In this document: one piece after another, positions 11,330-21,085 of the stretch
Position numbering within the stretch: position 1 is the stretch's first letter
Layout: each line of letters opens with the position of its first letter
NCBI GenBank assembly: GCA_038380435.1
Contig: JAWZYU010000020.1
Span: forward strand, 44,052,307 to 44,116,306
DNA from: Ryuthela nishihirai
Lineage: Eukaryota; Arthropoda; Arachnida; Araneae; Heptathelidae
Reading direction: 5' to 3'
Length of the DNA stretch: 64,000 bases
The notes under the pieces: model-generated
Seen by the model: only the letters and a program-made list of their open reading frames with translations
What the model was told of the DNA's origin: nothing
Databases searched by the model: none
Translations under genes and position numbers: made by a program

Positions 11330-11722
11330 GGGGGCGGGGGTGGCTCAGTCGGTAGCGCGCCAGGCTCGTAATCTGTAGTTCCCAGGTTCGAGTCCCAGCT
11401 GGGTTAGCGTTGAGATTTATCTCCGCAAAATTCCCCGCCCTGTCCACGGTCAGTAGTGGACATCGATGGGCTTGGAAAGGCCGCCGTCCATCGGATGGGA
11501 CGTTAAGCCGTGGCCCCGTGTGCGGGAGAGCCATACCCTGTGCGCGTTAAAGAACACGCTGGATGGCCTTGACGGGAGGCTACCATCTGTCTCCTAACAG
11601 CTGTTCCAGTGGGTCCCCTCCCCCAACCTTCTCTGAGCCTTCGGGGTCCATATGACCTGGCCATTTAGCCCATGGTGTGCAAAAAAGTGCCGCTCAGAGG
11701 TAAAACAACCCAAACAACCCAA
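11330..11722 (+). mobile_element. SINE-A, full-length reference copy with 13 bp target duplication
   Basis: A complete tRNA-derived retroposon of about 390 bp. The head (about 11330-11405) has an A box like tggctcagtcggtagcgc and a B box ggttcgagtcc; its anticodon-like loop reads ctCGTaa, closest by eye to tRNA-Met or tRNA-Thr. The body of about 280 bp has fixed blocks ggacatcgatgggcttgg, gggacgttaagccgtgg, gcgttaaagaacacgctgg and cttgacgggaggctacc. The tail is aaaacaacccaaacaaccc rather than poly-A. TCCAAAGTTAGTT flanks it at 11317-11329 and 11723-11735. It sits within LINE copy 2. The antisense strand carries an open frame of about 120 codons that recurs in all young copies and is not a gene. 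Confidence 0.96.
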
Positions 11723-12125
11723 TCCAAAGTTAGTTACGGTAGTGAAGCATGGACCCTTTGTAAACAAGATAACAGGAAACTTGATGCTTTTGATTCTAGA
11801 TGTTTACACAGTATCTTGGGCATTGGTTGGACCTTTTAAGTAATAATGAGGTTAAGTAAAGTAGTCGTCAACCTCCTTTAAGCAGCATATTGTGCAGAGA
11901 GAGACTGCTTTGGTTTGGCTATATTGTCCGTATGCATAATATAGATTTTTTGAATAAGGTCATAAACAGTGTGCCTATAAATGCCTCAGAAAAAGGGGAA
12001 GACCTAAGATGCGGTGGGAAGACAATGACAAACAGGACCTTATTCGAATTGGTCTATACTGGCTAAATGCAGCAACTGTAGCTCAGGACAGCCCATGGCT
12101 GCTTGAGGATTTTGTAAAGAGTAGA

Positions 12126-12497
12126 AAGTACAAATATTTACAAGCTATGTGCTGCATTGGGTTACAACGCATTAATTTCTAAAAAGAAAAATTTATTCAT
12201 TACAGTTATTTCTGTTTTAAAGAATACATTAATTATGGAAAAAACAAAATATTGGATGATGATATAAACAATTAAACTGCAATAAATATCGACTACTTGA
12301 ATTCTTAGGTTCATTTAATTTTACTTATGCATAAATAATAACAAATTCTGGAATGCATAAAATGGGGATATTTTCAAACTATGATTATAGTCATTTCAGG
12401 CTTAATTTATTTTAAAAATAGGATATGTAAATTAATGTTTGAAATTTTTATTTAAAATTATTTGAACAATACGTGTGTGTACTATACTTTCACACCC
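12126..12497. other. AT-rich stretch, nothing recognised
   Basis: Between the LINE copy and a hAT-type element. No open frame of note. Confidence 0.5.
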
Positions 12498-12505
12498 CTT
12501 TAAAC

Positions 12506-12824
12506 CAAGGCCAGATCTAGGGGAGGGGGGCGACAAGTGGACAAATCTTCCCTTCTCCCCCCCCCCTTTCAGACTGCTAGTAAGAGTAATAGGAGCAAAA
12601 TAATATTAAAATTATTTATATTTCATGCCTTTTTCAAGAAACGTTTTAAAGACCTGTAAAACGACAGATGGGAAAATGTTATACTGCATTGGAAATCCGG
12701 TTTCTTGTTTACACTCCCTCTCCCTTTTACATCTTTTCGACACAATTGTGTTTCTTGCCCTCACCTCCTCGTTTTTTTTATTATTTTTGTTTCGTTCTGT
12801 TTTTTTTTTCTAGATCACGGTGTG
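12506..12824 (+). mobile_element. hAT-type miniature element, family C
   Basis: The left end caaggccagatctag and right end ctagatcacggtgtg form imperfect inverted termini. The flanks CTTTAAAC (12498-12505) and CTTGAAAC (12825-12832) match at 7 of 8 bases, as expected of an 8 bp hAT target duplication. Internal blocks (gctagtaagagtaat, tttttcaagaaa, tactgcattggaaatcc) are shared with 19176-19833, 22540-22795, 33908-34135 and 58680-58842. Confidence 0.8.
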
Positions 12825-12877
12825 CTTGAAACAAATGTAGTCTTGTGAGAAAAATTTAAATAAGCAAATTTGTAATT

Positions 12878-13065
12878 ACCGGTGACTGAATGATTAGTGT
12901 TCTGATCTACAGATCAAAGGGACTTGGTCCGAGCCCCGGGAAAGCCATGTATTTTTCTTTGTTTGTCTTTCTGATTAGGTCTATCCTTCCTCACAGATCT
13001 TCTCTATAGGGTATTACGTTACAAGCCCTTATTGGACCTCTGTGGTAAGCAGCTGTTTAAAGTTT
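12878..13065 (+). mobile_element. SINE-B copy, old
   Basis: Recognised by tgaatgattagtg (A box region), ggtccgagccccgggaaagc (B box region), ctcacagatctt and cctctgtggtaagcagctg. It is strongly diverged. Confidence 0.75.
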
Positions 13066-13112
13066 GTTGTTCATGCATTCGAGCAAATATATATATATAT
13101 ACTGATTCAATC

Positions 13113-13355
13113 ATTTAGATCAGTGGCTCCTAACCTTTTGACTCCTCCCCCTTTTACCCCCTTTCAGCAAGAATTTTTCTGTATGAATCTAAAATATTTT
13201 TCATGGAAATAAATTAATCTATCTTGTATAGAACTAGTTTAAACCAGATGGCGGTAGCTCACCCGTTATCGGCTTGACAAACTAAACGCTCCCACAAATT
13301 TCTAAAATGCCCCCTAAGGAATGGTGGCGCCTCCTTCGATACCACTGATTTAGAT
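13113..13355. mobile_element. hAT-type miniature element with perfect 8 bp target duplication
   Basis: The element is 13121-13347 (227 bp). It starts cagtggctcctaaccttttg and ends cttcgataccactg, giving CAGTGG/CCACTG termini. ATTTAGAT flanks it exactly at 13113-13120 and 13348-13355. It has no coding capacity. A related left end appears near 57190. Confidence 0.88.
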
Positions 13356-14688
13356 AAATAATGGTTTCTATGGAGTACCTTTTCGAATTATTTAGTAAAT
13401 TATTATCTAATTATTTACTAAAGGTGAAAAACATATGAAAAGTAAATACGTGAAAAGCAAATATTTCAGAGGGAAATTGAAAAGTAATTCACGGCTGAAT
13501 TTAATTAAAATAAAAAATGCAACCTAAAGTTCATTAAAAACTTTGCAACGTTCTTTATATGATGGAAGCGATTGTGTTCCGAACTACACTCCTCATATCC
13601 CTTGAGACAGATCTGATTTTTGCTTATAAATTTAAATAAATTAATTTATAATTATTCTGCATTATGTATAAGTATCCTTCATGCAGATGAATTGTGGTCT
13701 CTACGTAATTCCTTTCTGGATTTTTCCAATGGTTAAGCGATAAGATTTTAATCACATGTCCTGAAGGCGCAACATTTTTTACCTTATAAGTTGCGTTTTG
13801 AACGATGATGAATATCTTCCCTGGAGGCTTTATCATTTTTTAAATAGTCTCTTCCGAATTATCTTCTGAAAAGTCCAACATACCATGAGTATTGTCAAAG
13901 AAACAAACAGACAAGGAATAGCTCCATTGACTCCGGAGTTCTTATTCTCTTCATCTACGTTTTCAATTCTTCTCCTCTTCTTCTTCTTCAGAAAAGATTC
14001 ATTTCATCTCGAGGACACAGACTCTTCTCAGCATTTGATCATTGCTCGAAAGTCTGTTAATTCCACACTTTCTGAGCGACAATCAAAAGGCGAAAAGGCT
14101 AATTAGTTGGTTCTTGAAAGCTGACCTTTTCCTACAAAGAGAGAGAGATTTTTTTTATTTGCTTCGGGTTATAAATACTTTTAAACAAAAGAGAATATAA
14201 TTAGTGTGGCACGTGGAAGTAATTAGACGTTACATCAAAGATACCGTTTGGTAGATTCATCATGATTGGTTGCGCAAAAAACAACGCTAAATTGAACAGA
14301 CAATGGACAAAAGTGGATACGAGAAAGGTAAAAAAAAAAGGCAACATAAAGTATGATACCTAAAATTTGTTAAAGACATCAATAAGCTCTCACGATAGCG
14401 TGTATCCTTTCTGATTGTTCATCTGTTCATTCGTTTACGAATCTGTGTTCTGAATAGTTGTTTGTGTTTTAATTTCGGTCCATTGATAAAGGTCGCGTTT
14501 TAATTCAAATGTGCGGTTCGGAAACAAAGATCTAAAAAAGTGTTTAAAAAATTGGAGATAAAGAGATGAAGGAAAATGCACTAAATGTGGATTTTTTTTC
14601 CTGCTTTGCGCAAGTACTCTCAGTGGTACCAAAAAAAAACAGTCATGATGTTAATTTTCAAGGAATCACAGCGACTACGTATACTCGG
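13356..14688. other. AT-rich stretch, nothing recognised
   Basis: Contains open frames of up to 73 codons at 13624-14106 and 14435-14632 with biased composition and no recognisable domain. Confidence 0.5.
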
Positions 14689-14690
14689 TA

Positions 14691-15023
14691 CATTATCACT
14701 CTTAACGCAGTATTTAAAGTATAGATAATAAAGATGTGGTTACCAACGCATCTTTGACTCACTTTTGCATAATTTTTAAAGGATATAATCACACGCCGGT
14801 AATCCCTATGATATTGCAATGTTTTCCACAGGTATGTCCACAGTTTGGGTTTCGTCTTTCTTCCGGTGGTAGTTATACAGTACGTGTGGACAACACTGCA
14901 AAATCATAGGGACTACCGGCGTGGGATTATATCCTTTAAAAATTATGTAAAAGTGAGTCAAAGATGTGCTGGTAACTACATCTTTATCATCTATACTCTA
15001 AATACAGCGTAATAGTGATAATG
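14691..15023. mobile_element. Palindromic miniature element with TA target site
   Basis: Arms 14691-14834 and 14881-15023 are near-perfect reverse complements, about 144 bp each, around a 46 base spacer. The ends read CATTATCACT and AGTGATAATG and are bounded by TA at 14689-14690 and 15024-15025. This is consistent with a Tc1/mariner-type non-autonomous element. Confidence 0.85.
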
Positions 15024-15025
15024 TA

Positions 15026-15239
15026 CAGTCGCTCAAAAAAGTATCCGAACACTATGGTTGATTTCAAAATTCAGAAAAAATATCTGGCATTGATTTTTTT
15101 AGAAATTAGTCATCTGGCAACCTTCGTGTCACGTGACACGAAGGTTGCCAGATCACTAATTTCTAAAAAAATCGTTGCCAGATATTTTTTCTGGATTCTG
15201 TAATCAACCATAGTGTTCGGATACTTTTTTGAGCGACTG
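15026..15239. mobile_element. Tc1/mariner-type palindromic miniature element, family D
   Basis: 214 bp, almost a perfect inverted repeat end to end. The terminus is CAGTCGCTCAAAAAAGTATC, the centre is GTCACGTGAC, and TA lies on both sides (15024-15025, 15240-15241). Other copies are at 22228-22438, 39965-40153 and 45919-46053. The 62-codon open frame through it is an artefact. Confidence 0.92.
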
Positions 15240-15241
15240 TA

Positions 15242-15724
15242 CTGAGTAAGTCATTATGTCTTTAGGAGGAAATTTACGTATAACAATCCTTACAAAGATC
15301 TTATTAATAAAGCTTTACTGTATTTCATCGCTAACAGATCTCTATAACATTCTGTATAATATAAATAATAATCTCACCATGACAGATACATTTACTTTAT
15401 TACAAAAATCTTATTTACTTAAAGAATATAACACTCTTATTCATAAAGAATTTGAGTATAAACATCTTTGTGCTGTTAAGCTTAAACTTGTTATTTTAAA
15501 ATGGAACATTATAAAGTAGACATTATTTTTTGAAAGAAAGCGATATTTACAATACATCTTACAGATACTGGTGTATGCTATTTATAATATTGTCATATCA
15601 AAAGATAAAGTGCAAATTTAAAATTTCCATTTCACGGTTGTTTCTAAGCAGGTTATTTTTAAATTTGGTTTCATGACAATTGTTTAACATTGATGGTTCC
15701 ATAGCAGCCTAAACTATATTACAA
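15242..15724. other. Unassigned stretch with one A/T-rich open frame
   Basis: An 87-codon frame starts at 15256 (plus strand) and is rich in Leu, Ile and Asn. I recognise no domain and see no splice or promoter context, so I do not call it a gene. Confidence 0.4.
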
Positions 15725-16255
15725 ACTTCCATGATATGTGAACGGAACGTTACGTTCAGAGCTCTCTAACTTTGTAAATATGCTCTTTATGGAAAAATGT
15801 CGCTGGTGATAACTTGAAGAGCTCACTAAAATCTTTTTAATTCTTGATTTTTCAATATTATTCGTGTGATATTTAAAGAGTTATGGACTCTGAAACATTT
15901 ACAAGCAGCGTCAAAAGCCCACTAAAACGCAAATAACAATTGTTAATAACAAGTCGCTTACTATAGTAAATGTAAATTTAGAAGTTGTTTTAATGATTTA
16001 ATTAATTTTGAAAATATTTAGAATGATTGTAGTAGAACAGTAGTGTTTGCTATTAAATGTTTCCAACTTAATATGTAAATTTTAAAAGACTATTGTTGGT
16101 AATCGAGAATTAGAAAAATATAAGTGAGATCTTCAATTTTTTTCCAGGGAAATTTTTCCGTAAAAAAGATTATTTTCAAAATTAGCGAGCTCTAAATGTG
16201 ACTTTCCATTCACATAACATGGAACTGTGAGGAAACTTTCTGTAACATAGTGTAT
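15725..16255. repeat. Inverted-repeat element, family E, second copy
   Basis: Left arm about 15725-15870 and right arm about 16095-16255 are imperfect reverse complements. They share ttccatgwtatgtgaa, agagctckctaa, ggaaaaat and gatctcac blocks with each other and are similar to the arms at 3120-3705. Confidence 0.6.
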
Positions 16256-16709
16256 ATTTGGTTTGTTTCAATGATATAAATGCAACAGTACACAAATAAG
16301 CGTAGGGAAAATGCGTACTGTTCTTGTCACTTTCCAAATTAGTTTATAAATTTTATTATCTCGTCAAATAGAATTTCTCCTTGAGCATCTTTTGAAATTG
16401 CGAACAAAGCGCGGTTTGTTGTTATTTTATTGCATTTTGGTCCAAGACAGTAATAAATAGAGTCAGATGTAAGGATAAGAAGTGCAGACGACCGTCACGT
16501 TACAGTCAAAAGGCGAAAACAAAATCGGAAACAGGAGATCGTTTTCCACGGGGGAAAATAAATTAGCCGTCTCCCGAAAGACGTTTTTGAATGCCACGTT
16601 AGTCAGGAGAAATATGTAATAAACAGAATCGCTTTTTCCAAAGGAACTGTAATCAGAGAAGGTTTTAAACTCCTAACTCAGCAATTTTTAGCGTTTTTAA
16701 TAATTTGCT
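16256..16709. other. Unassigned, with a short dispersed repeat
   Basis: The string tttgtttcaatgatataaat with following gcaacagtacacaaataag at about 16263-16302 recurs at about 19272-19312. The rest is unassigned. Confidence 0.5.
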
Positions 16710-17762
16710 TTGAATGTTATGCAACAACTATTTTCTGTGATGTTATGTAGCAACTATTTGTTTTGACTGTTATGTAGCAATTATTTGCTTTGACTATTAT
16801 GTAGCAACAATTTATTTTGGTTGTTATGTAGAAAACATTTGCTTTGACTGTTATGTAGCAACTATTTGTTTTGACTGTTATGTTAAAATCATTGGTTTTG
16901 ACTGTTATGTAAAAACCATTTGCTTTGACTGTTATGCAGCTACTATTTGCTTTGACTGTTATATATAAACCATTTGCTTTGACTGTTATATATAAACCAT
17001 TTGCTTTGACTGTTATATATAAACCATTTGCTTTGACTGTTATATATAAACCATTTGCTTTGACTGTTATATAGAAACCATTTGCTTTGACTGTTATATA
17101 TAAACCATTTGCTTTGACTGTTATATATAAACCATTTGCTTTGACTGTTATATATAAACTATTTGCTTTGACTGTTATATATAAACCATTTGCTTTGACT
17201 GTTATATATAAACCATTTGCTTTGACTATTATATATAAACCATTTGCTTTGACTGTTATATATAAACCATTTGCTTTGACTGTTATATATAAACCATTTG
17301 ATTTGACTGTTATATATAAACCATTTGCTTTGACTGTTATATATAAACTATTTGCTTTGACTGTTATATATAAACTATTTGCTTTGACTGTTATATATAA
17401 ACCATTTGCTTTGACTGTTATATATAAACCATTTGCTTTGACTGTTATATATAAACCATTTGCTTTGACTGTTATATATAAACCATTTGCTTTGACTGTT
17501 ATATAGAAACCATTTGCTTTGACTGTTATATAGAAACCATTTGCTTTGACTGCTTGCAACAACCATTTCCTTTGACTGTCTTGCAGCAACTATTTCCTTT
17601 TACTGTCTTATAGCAACCATTTGCTTTTATTGTTTTGTAGCATTCATTTGCTTTAATTCTTACATAGCAACCATTTACTCGAACTGTTATTAGCAAACAT
17701 TTTCTCTGACTTATGTAGCAACCATTTTGCTTTTGCTTATGTAACAACCATTTGCTTTTCAT
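16710..17762. repeat. 27 bp minisatellite, about 39 units
   Basis: The unit is tttgactgttatatataaac plus catttgc. Central units (about 16962-17535) are nearly identical, with single-base variants. Units towards both edges are progressively more divergent (tatgtagcaac on the left, cttgcagcaac on the right). Because 27 is divisible by three and the unit has no stop in several frames, long frames open on both strands: minus 16717-17589 repeats KANGLYITV and plus 17087-17506 repeats TVIYKPFAL. These are not protein genes. There are no unique spacers, so this is not a CRISPR array. Confidence 0.93.
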
Positions 17763-19007
17763 GTCTATTCTTTTTGTATTAATGTGTCAGAAACGGTTTT
17801 CTTACATTATTATGCTTTGCAGCTTTTGGTTTTGCATACCTCCTAGCAATAATTTGTATTGCTTTTTATCCTAGGAGCAATATCGTTTTTAATAGCATTG
17901 GAATAATGAAGTTTAAGAAATATCATTACCGTTTTGCTCGAGAACTTAACCTAATAATTCAGGAACCAAATTCACGAGAAATCAAACTTTCTATTATACC
18001 TTTAAACGACAAAAAAGAAACTCAAAGAATTACCAAAAATTTATGAAAAGAATTTTAGTCAGTTTTTCTGAGGCATCGAATGTATTGTGTGGTAAGAACA
18101 ACGGATAAAATAAAAAAGATCAAATGTTCCAAACTGCACCATCATTTCTGCTTAGAACTAGTTTATTCCCTTGCTAAACAACTAATAGTTATTTACAGAT
18201 CGTCGAGCGGATTTAGGTAACTTACACTAGTTTGTAAGGAACTTTATTGCAAGAAATAGCTGACATTTAATACTTTCTTTATAGCCTTTTTAAGAGCATC
18301 GTTATTTTCCACTGACGCAGTTTTCTTCTATCATTCCTATCAACATCTGGTTATGAGATAAGCGAAGAAACAGCATGCGAACTGCAATCAATGTCTGAGT
18401 TTTGGAAACAACCCCAGTTGTTTCTATTCCCCAATCCAGTTGTAATTCCTTACACCCCTAATTACAAATCACTCCCAAATGCATTATAAAGCACAAGAGA
18501 GTCGCACAGGCCAGAGAGAATGAATTGAGCCAAATTGCAGCTATAAAATGTAAAATACTCTTAACATGGAAAATTTTCAACACTCTTAAACAACTTGTCG
18601 ATTTCGCAAAAATAGCACTTTTTAGCAATACAAAAACACGCTTTACCATGTGGTTGAAAGCACAGTGGTTCTAACTCCAGTGGTAGCAGTTTTCGAAATT
18701 CATGAAACGAAACGAAACCATGAAAGTTTGAATCAAAAAAATTCCTTCAGTATTTGAAACTCTTTGCAACAAAAATGTCTTTGATTGATATATTTGTTCA
18801 GCATAAACGTACACTTGAGTTTAAAACCTTGAAGAAACTCCTCCAAAAATACAGAAGGACAAAAAGAACTGCAGACCGGTTCAAATACAATGCTTCAAAT
18901 TTCTAACTTCACACTATTTGCTACAGTTGTAATACCTTCACCCTAATTGAAGAATGCGGCATTGTTTAAATCGCAACTCGTCAAATTTGATTGAAAAGGG
19001 GCATAAT
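17763..19007. other. Unassigned stretch
   Basis: AT-rich with short open frames only. No motif supports a gene. Confidence 0.5.
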
Positions 19008-19175
19008 TTAACTGCAATCTGAGAGGCTCTTCTGCATACACATTGGGCTAAACATCCAAGTCACAAGGAACCCACATCTCAAAGCTGAATAGTGGAAGAG
19101 GATCCACCAGTCAACTGATAGAAAACGAATCGAAGCTTCCTTCAAGACGATCCATATTGTTCATTAGCATGCACA

Positions 19176-19833
19176 CAGGACCGGATCTAGCGGGGAGGAA
19201 AAGGGGGTCATGCCACCACCACCCCTTTTGAGAATGCTAGTAAGAGTAATGTGGAGGCCAAAATTATTAAACTTTTGTTTCAATGATACAAATGCAACAG
19301 TACGCAAATAAGCCAATATTTCTTTTATAGAATAACTAGTTCTAAGCATTATGCGTTGGGTTGGATTGTTTTACCTCTGAGCGGCACTTTTTTGCACACC
19401 ATGGGCTAAATGGCCAGGTCACATGGACCCCGAAGGCTCAGTGAAGGTTGGGGGAGGGGACCCACTGGAACAGCTGTTGGGAGACAGATGGTAGCCTCCC
19501 ATCAAGGCCATCCAGCGTGTTCTTTGACGTGCACAGGGTATGGCTCTCCCGCACACGGGGCCACGGCTTAACGTCCCATCCGACGGACTGCGGCCTTTCC
19601 AAGCCCATCGGTGTCCCATACTGACCGTGGGCGGGGAATTTTAAGCACTATGCTTTGCAAGGATAAGTGTACATTATATCACTCATTTTTTCGGTAAATG
19701 TTTTAAAAACCTCTAAAACGAAGAAGAAAATGTTACACTGTAATGGAATCCAATCTCTTGACAACTCTTCTATACCTTTTGCGCCTCTTCTCCCTCGCTA
19801 GTGCTCCCTTTATTTTTTCCTAAATCCGGCCTG
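19176..19833 (+). mobile_element. hAT-type miniature element, family C, itself interrupted
   Basis: Termini are CAGGACCGGATCTAG and CTAAATCCGGCCTG, with an exact 8 bp duplication CATGCACA outside. Family blocks ttttgagaatgctagtaaga and ctctaaaacgaagaagaaaa are present. A younger SINE-A (19355-19641) lies inside it. Confidence 0.9.
19355..19641 (-). mobile_element. Young SINE-A, 5'-truncated, inside the hAT element
   Basis: Runs from gttgggttggattgttttacc to gaccgtgggcggggaattt and lacks the tRNA head. The flanks TAAGCATTATGC (19343-19354) and TAAGCACTATGC (19642-19653) form a target duplication with one mismatch. The sequence is close to the young consensus. Confidence 0.92.
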
Positions 19834-20448
19834 CATGCACAGAATATATATCTCCAGCACAAAACGTAACGGCTTAACATCCCATCCAAAGAAGAGCGGT
19901 CTTTCCAAGCCCATCGGTGTCCCTTTCTCACCAAGGGAAAGGAAAGAAATTAGCTGAGAAAATCTCAATTCAGACACACTTGGATCAACAGAATGCGATT
20001 CTGGCGCGCTGCATACTGATCCATTTCCCACCTATTTAAATAATTGTTTCACATTATACTATCTTATTTTTAGCGATGATATTATGTATGATACTGAGAG
20101 TTTGAAAACTCTTGGCCAAGTTCTTAACAAAATTAAATGCAAATATCAAGACGATTTCTTTAATAATCACAAGAAAATGCAAAAGAAAGTAGTAACCTTT
20201 CTACAGAAAAACCTTTAAAATATCCAAACAAAATAACAGGTCATATCATAGGAAATGTCGTTTTTTCTTTTCATATCGTTCAAAATTTTGTCGTGTTTTT
20301 ATTTGTATGCATACAAATAACATGAAATATTTCTATGCTACTTTATGTATACATCAATCATCATTATGCGTGCAGAGTTTGAGACGTTAACAATGCACCG
20401 TTCGCCTTAGACATTAAAAATATGGTGGAAAAAAACTATATTATAATA

Positions 20449-20745
20449 GGTTGTTTTAACTCTGAGCGGCACTTTTTTGCACACAATGATCTAAATAGTC
20501 AGGTCACAAGAACCCCAAGGACTCAGAATGGATACGGAAAATTCCACTGAAGTAAAATGTGTGCAGTGGGACCCATTCAAAAAGTGAAGGTTCATTTTTT
20601 AGACAAATAGATGCATTCCGTCAACAGCATCCATCATGTTCGTTAACCTGCATAGGGTGTGGTTTTCCTGAGCACGCCTGAATCACGGTTTATCGTACCA
20701 TCTGGCGAAAGGCCCTAACCTCCGAATATGTCTGTAATCACCCGA
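20449..20745 (-). mobile_element. SINE-A copy, old and rearranged
   Basis: Starts ggttgttttaactctgagcg. Blocks such as catccatcatgttcgttaac are recognisable. About 90 bases near 20530-20610 do not match the family. Confidence 0.75.
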
Positions 20746-20754
20746 TCATCATCC

Positions 20755-21085
20755 TTTGTGAGTACTCACGTGACCTCATCTTCTACATTTGACAGTATTC
20801 ACGTAACTGTCAAAAAAACTAATCTTCTGCATTTGACAGTATTCAGGTACTCTTTACCCTCTAAATTTCTCACTATTCACGCAACTTTCACCCTTTGAGT
20901 TTGCTTATCTTTGAGATTTCCACTATTCATGCAACCGTGATCTTCTGAGTTTGTCATTCTCAGCATTCACGTGAACCTGAGCTTCCATAACCATAACACG
21001 ACAAAAATATATTTGTCAGAATTCACGCTAACTTCACCCTCTGATTTTACCATTATTCAAACGAACCCAACCCTTGGAATTTGCT
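20755..21085. repeat. Degenerate tandem repeat, about 8 units of 33-55 bp
   Basis: Units begin with variants of gtattcacg followed by caacttcaccctctgagttt. Successive starts read gtactcacg, gtattcacg, gtattcagg, ctattcacg, ctattcatg, gcattcacg, gaattcacg and ttattcaaa. This is an old minisatellite. Confidence 0.7.

Larger units (their letters stand above)
10018..12125 (+). pseudogene. RTE-like LINE, copy 2, split into four pieces
   Basis: Four pieces align in order with the better copy at 23632-26291. The piece at 10018-10127 covers the end of the RT motif around GCILSPFLFSLVIDYV. The piece at 10550-10685 carries VYADDLALFANAVDE, with the YADD box at 10609-10620. The piece at 11038-11329 covers the INREKTK region onward. 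The piece at 11736-12125 covers SEAWTLCKQD and the C-terminal region. Interruptions are unrelated DNA at 10128-10549 and SINE-A copies at 10686-11037 and 11330-11722. Frameshifts and stops occur in each piece. The 3' end ggctgcttgagga is present, but without the GAT tail of copy 1. This copy is dead. Confidence 0.85.
19008..20032 (-). mobile_element. Old SINE-A split by a hAT element
   Basis: The 3' half is at about 19008-19175 and the 5' half with the head is at 19834-20032 (ggcttaacatcccatcc, tttccaagcccatcggtgtc, gattctggcgcgctgc). The break carries CATGCACA on both sides (19168-19175 and 19834-19841), the 8 bp duplication of the inserted hAT-type element. Confidence 0.88.

Noticed and set aside
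11330..11405. tRNA gene (Met/Thr type) at the SINE-A head
   Set aside because: The same head recurs in about 20 copies, always joined to the SINE body, and the ends do not pair as an acceptor stem.
16717..17589. 290-residue repeat protein on the minus strand
   Set aside because: The frame is open only because the 27 bp unit is stop-free. The same array is also open in the opposite direction and in a second minus frame.
16710..17762. CRISPR-like regular array
   Set aside because: The units are contiguous 27 bp repeats with no unique spacers, in a eukaryotic context.
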